Both the position numbers and the translations under genes were made by a program. Of a stretch of 16,240 nucleotides of DNA, positions 13,457 through 16,240 are shown in pieces. This DNA comes from Pseudomonadota bacterium (GTDB lineage: Bacteria > Pseudomonadota > Alphaproteobacteria > JAAXGF01), in contig JADFMW010000031.1 of NCBI GenBank assembly GCA_022563655.1, forward strand, positions 1 through 16,240, read 5' to 3'. The notes under the pieces are model-generated. The model was given only the letters and a program-made list of their open reading frames with translations. It had not been told where the DNA came from and did no database searches. Numbering within the stretch: the stretch's first letter is position 1; each line of letters starts with the position of its first letter.

Positions 13457-14203
13457 CTACGTTTTGCTCGCCAATCTCTTGCGTCCGCGGGCGGCGCCGA
13501 GGCGGCGAAGCCGGGTCCCCGATTCGGGGTGCGGCTTGCCGCGCACGAACACCCACGCCGGCGGCGCAAGACCGGCCAACTCGCCGGCCCGTCGCTGCCG
13601 CACGCGATATCGCGCGAAGCGGCGCGCCGCCGTGCCCGCCAACGCCTCGTAAGAATACGCCGGCCGATCGAATACGGCAATGGGAACCAGCGAGAAAATC
13701 GCCGTCCAGTCCTTCCAGCGCGGAATCTGCGCCAGGTTGTCGCCGCCCATGAGCCAGACGAAGGCTTGGCGCCGATGGCGCGCGGTCAGGGCGCGCAGGG
13801 TGTCGGCGGTGTACCGCGTCGCGAGGCGCCGCTCGATGTCGGTGACGTGGATGCGCGGGTGCCGGGCCACGGCGCGCGCGCGCTCGAGCCGCGCCTCGAG
13901 CCCGGCCATGCCGGCGGCGGGCTTGAGCGGGTTGCGCGGCGAGACCAGCCACCACACCTCGTCGAGCCTCAGGAGCTTGAGCGCCAGCAGGCTGATGTGC
14001 CGGTGGCCCGCGTGGGCCGGGTTGAACGAGCCGCCCAGCAGGCCGATGCGCCGCGCCGACCGGCGCCCGCGGGCCGGCGGCGGTTTGGCGCGCCGGATCG
14101 GGGGCGCACCCGGCCCCAGCCGCGCGCGCCGGCGGGCGGGGGTCGGCGGCGGTCTGGCGGCGGGTTTTAGCCGCCGTGGCGCAGCCTGGGGTCTAGTCCG
14201 CAA
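13457..14203 (-). CDS. nadD: Nicotinate-nucleotide adenylyltransferase NadD with basic N-terminal extension
   Basis: The protein has 248 residues if translated from TTG 14203. It joins nicotinate mononucleotide and ATP to make deamido-NAD. The nucleotidyltransferase motif RRIGLLGGSFNPAHAGHRHI is at 51-70, the middle has WWLVSPRNPLK and VWLMGGDNLAQ, and the C-terminal SGTRLR matches the SxTxxR ATP-binding motif. The first 50 residues are almost all Pro, Ala, Arg and Gly, and no other ATG, GTG or TTG start exists in that stretch. Such extensions are seen in some alphaproteobacterial NadD proteins, but its length is unusual and may reflect a wrong start. The start lies inside the upstream Type ISP gene (11-nt overlap), so a promoter of its own would have to be within that gene. 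Confidence 0.9.
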   Translation of the reverse strand: MRTRPQAAPRRLKPAARPPPTPARRRARLGPGAPPIRRAKPPPARGRRSARRIGLLGGSFNPAHAGHRHISLLALKLLRLDEVWWLVSPRNPLKPAAGMAGLEARLERARAVARHPRIHVTDIERRLATRYTADTLRALTARHRRQAFVWLMGGDNLAQIPRWKDWTAIFSLVPIAVFDRPAYSYEALAGTAARRFARYRVRQRRAGELAGLAPPAWVFVRGKPHPESGTRLRRLGAARGRKRLASKT

Positions 14204-16240
14204 CCGACTTCCTTCCCGGCCACGGCCAGGTGTTATCGCAGACGGCCTGGTAGTTGGCGTCGAGCGCCGGCCCCATGAGCAGGATGGCGGCGATGCGCCG
14301 GGCCATATTCGTCACCTCGCGCGCCTCGTCGGCGCTCATCGGACGGCTCAGCAGCGCGTATTCGCGGTACGACAGCCACTTCTTGATCACCTGATAGCCG
14401 CCGATGGTGTAGCGCCACACGCGCTCGGGCACGTTGCGCCAATAGGCGAGATCGTTGAGGTAGACGTCGTAGGTTGCCTCGCCCAGGCACTCCAGCGCCT
14501 CGTCCGCCGTCAACTCAAGCGCCGACGCCCCTTCGCTGATCGCGGTGCGTTCGTCGTCGTCGTACTCGCGCCGCCGCGCATCGCCTGGACCGGGCATGGT
14601 CACGCGGTTCTGCCCGGCGTAGCCCCAGCGCGCCGTGAGCCGCAAATCCTTTTCCTTGAGCGGGCCGCCGCCGGTCCGCTGGATCGGTCCGATGGTCCTC
14701 ATTTCCGCCCGGATCGTGCCGGCGGTTACGCCTGTAACCGGTGTTTCAGGGTCGAGCAGCGCCGCGATCCGCTCGCCGAGGCCCGTGGACTGAAGGAGCA
14801 ATTCCTTCGCCGGAGGCAACGGAACGCGCGGCCAGTCCTGACGCAAGGCTCCTAAATTATCGTCGCGATAGGTTGGGGCATGGAGTGTCGCAATTACGTG
14901 AAAAAATAGGTCTCGTTCCGTGCTCTCTAGTTGGCCCACGTAGTCTTTGGCGGCTCTGGTGAGATTCGCTATCTGTCCGGCGCGGTCACCGGCGCTTGCG
15001 GGGCCTTCGAGGGCATGACTGCGTTCATACAAGGGAAACATCGCGACATTGGATTCGACAATATGATGGTCGGCGAGCCGGCTTGTGACCTGCGGCTGAT
15101 AGAACACCTCCTTTCGATTTCGCTGGCCTGCACTGAGCCAAAGATTCTCCTCGGATACAAGCGGCAGATAATCCGCGCGTTTCCGGTCTAATAACTCAGT
15201 TTCTGGCTCCCAATAGAGCCACCGAAAATCGAAGGGCCGGTAATAGTAGCGGACAATCTTCTCGCTCAAGAAGCCGCGCTTACGCAGATAATTCCGCACC
15301 TTTTCGGCGTCGAACCGGGTGGTGCTTTTCAGGGCCGTGGGCGCAATCCCCCTCATGTCCTCGTGGGCGGTTTCCGGGTCGAAATACTTCCTTATCCGTC
15401 TCTCAAGCCGCTCGCGATCGATGTCCACGAGGAATTCATCACGGCTGGTCTTCACCCCGGGAAATGAGATCGGAATAAGGTCAGGCAGCAGCGGCCAGTC
15501 GAAATAATCCTTGGCGACGAGCGCCGGCATGAATGGCAGGCCGAGCTCGATCGGCGGGCTCAATCGTTGGTATAGACTTTTTCCTTCCTGATTCGCGGTG
15601 GCCAAGAGCTCTTGGCGCTTGGTCTTGCCCCAAAGGTGACGGAACTGGATCGTGCGCGTCCCACTGCTGGACTCCTTTCGGACCAGGAGCGCAATGGACG
15701 TGCCGACCTGTATGCCCTCGCGGTTGTGTTCGGTCGAGAAAATGCTGGGGTCGGGCTCGCCTTGTGGCGTGAGCTTTCCCGTCTTGTACTTGTCGCCGTT
15801 TAGGCAATCGATCCAAACGCCATCGAACGCGTCGAGATAGCGCTCGCGCATTCCCGTGAACGACAGGCCATCGAGCCAGGAATAGTTGGAAATCAAGCAC
15901 ACAACGCCCCTCCCGGTGCGCTCCACGATGCGCCGCTCGGCCATCCGGAAGAAACGAACATACAGATCGTTGAGGCCTTGGCCCTCGGGCGAACGCACAC
16001 GCTTGACCGCGCGATAGGCGGTGGTGAGATCGCGTTCCTCGGTCACGGCAACCCCGGCATAGGCGTTGTAGGGCGGATTTCCGAGCACCACGAGGATCGG
16101 CTTGTCGCGCTTGACCTCGCCGGCCCGATCCATCTCGTCCTGGAACTCCGGAAATGGGAGGTATCCGTGCTGTCCCTCCGGTGTCTCCCAGCCGGTGAGC
16201 GCGTTGGTGAGATAGATGGCGGGCCGCTCGGTCTCTTCCG
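14193..16240 (-). CDS. Type ISP-like restriction-modification enzyme, C-terminal part, 5' truncated by window edge
   Basis: The frame is open from the window end to TAG 14195-14193, giving about 681 visible residues; the ATG at 16133 is internal. The N6-adenine methyltransferase motif IV NPPY lies in VVLGNPPYNAYAG (codons near 16079-16068). It is followed by RGVVCLISNYSWLDG, the usual next strand. The C-terminal half has RYYYRPFDFRWLYWE, LFFHVIATLHAPTYR and VWRYTIGGYQVIKKWLSYRE. These match the C-terminal target-recognition region of Type ISP enzymes (LlaGI/LlaBIII group). In that group one polypeptide holds nuclease, translocase, methylase and specificity domains; the first two would be upstream of this window. 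Base composition seems lower in GC than the neighbours, as expected of acquired defence genes. It runs directly into nadD. A related helicase-methylase defence protein is the alternative. Confidence 0.85.
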   Translation of the reverse strand, partial: EETERPAIYLTNALTGWETPEGQHGYLPFPEFQDEMDRAGEVKRDKPILVVLGNPPYNAYAGVAVTEERDLTTAYRAVKRVRSPEGQGLNDLYVRFFRMAERRIVERTGRGVVCLISNYSWLDGLSFTGMRERYLDAFDGVWIDCLNGDKYKTGKLTPQGEPDPSIFSTEHNREGIQVGTSIALLVRKESSSGTRTIQFRHLWGKTKRQELLATANQEGKSLYQRLSPPIELGLPFMPALVAKDYFDWPLLPDLIPISFPGVKTSRDEFLVDIDRERLERRIRKYFDPETAHEDMRGIAPTALKSTTRFDAEKVRNYLRKRGFLSEKIVRYYYRPFDFRWLYWEPETELLDRKRADYLPLVSEENLWLSAGQRNRKEVFYQPQVTSRLADHHIVESNVAMFPLYERSHALEGPASAGDRAGQIANLTRAAKDYVGQLESTERDLFFHVIATLHAPTYRDDNLGALRQDWPRVPLPPAKELLLQSTGLGERIAALLDPETPVTGVTAGTIRAEMRTIGPIQRTGGGPLKEKDLRLTARWGYAGQNRVTMPGPGDARRREYDDDERTAISEGASALELTADEALECLGEATYDVYLNDLAYWRNVPERVWRYTIGGYQVIKKWLSYREYALLSRPMSADEAREVTNMARRIAAILLMGPALDANYQAVCDNTWPWPGRKSVAD

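Noticed and set aside
14193..16240. Assignment to BREX PglX or a DISARM methylase
   Set aside because: No neighbouring BREX or DISARM genes are visible, and the C-terminal GGYQVIKKWL-type region fits the Type ISP specificity domain better; missing upstream sequence keeps a small doubt.

Overview
This window comes from a GC-rich bacterial chromosome, most likely an alphaproteobacterium. The evidence is the order of housekeeping genes on the minus strand (nadD - rsfS - gpmI - envC - ctpA - divergent polysaccharide deacetylase - rppH), a near-signature cluster of that class, and a dense array of TTAA-N7-TTAAC motifs, the recognition sequence of the alphaproteobacterial cell-cycle regulator CtrA. 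The genus cannot be read from the sequence.

Layout. (1) 1-535: the 3' end of a plus-strand subtilisin-like protease. (2) 523-1854: a compact module on the plus strand. It has eight phased TTAA half-sites (555-673), then a cysteine-rich SAM-methyltransferase-like gene (696-1739), then a short antisense remnant that looks like the end of msrA. A 30-bp direct repeat (29/30 identical, 1302 bp apart) bounds the module, so it looks inserted between the protease gene and livF. (3) 1855-6796: a complete minus-strand branched-chain amino acid (or amide/urea-type) ABC transporter operon, livK-livH-livM-livG-livF. livK is separated from livH by a strong GC stem-loop and six tandem 19-bp repeats. (4) 6797-7084: intergenic region with the ribosome binding site and a weak promoter candidate for the liv operon. 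(5) 7085-14203: a tightly packed minus-strand operon, mostly with 1-4 nt overlaps. In transcription order it is nadD, rsfS, gpmI, envC, ctpA, divergent polysaccharide deacetylase, rppH and a CX5R protein tyrosine phosphatase. It links NAD synthesis, ribosome silencing, glycolysis, cell-wall remodelling and mRNA 5'-end processing. rlmH, which usually sits between rsfS and gpmI, is absent. (6) 14193-16240: the 3' part of a large Type ISP-like restriction-modification gene on the minus strand. Its stop overlaps the only visible nadD start. Its sequence looks less GC-rich than the housekeeping block, which fits a laterally acquired defence gene placed directly upstream of the operon.

How it works together. 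The transporter operon imports small amino-acid-like solutes, with the binding protein probably made in excess of the membrane parts. The nadD-rppH operon is core growth and envelope maintenance. The two accessory pieces are the defence gene at the right edge and the methyltransferase module at the left. The most interesting signal is the helically phased CtrA-type half-site array in front of an unassigned methyltransferase inside a direct-repeat-bounded insertion. No RNA genes, CRISPR arrays or transposases were found.
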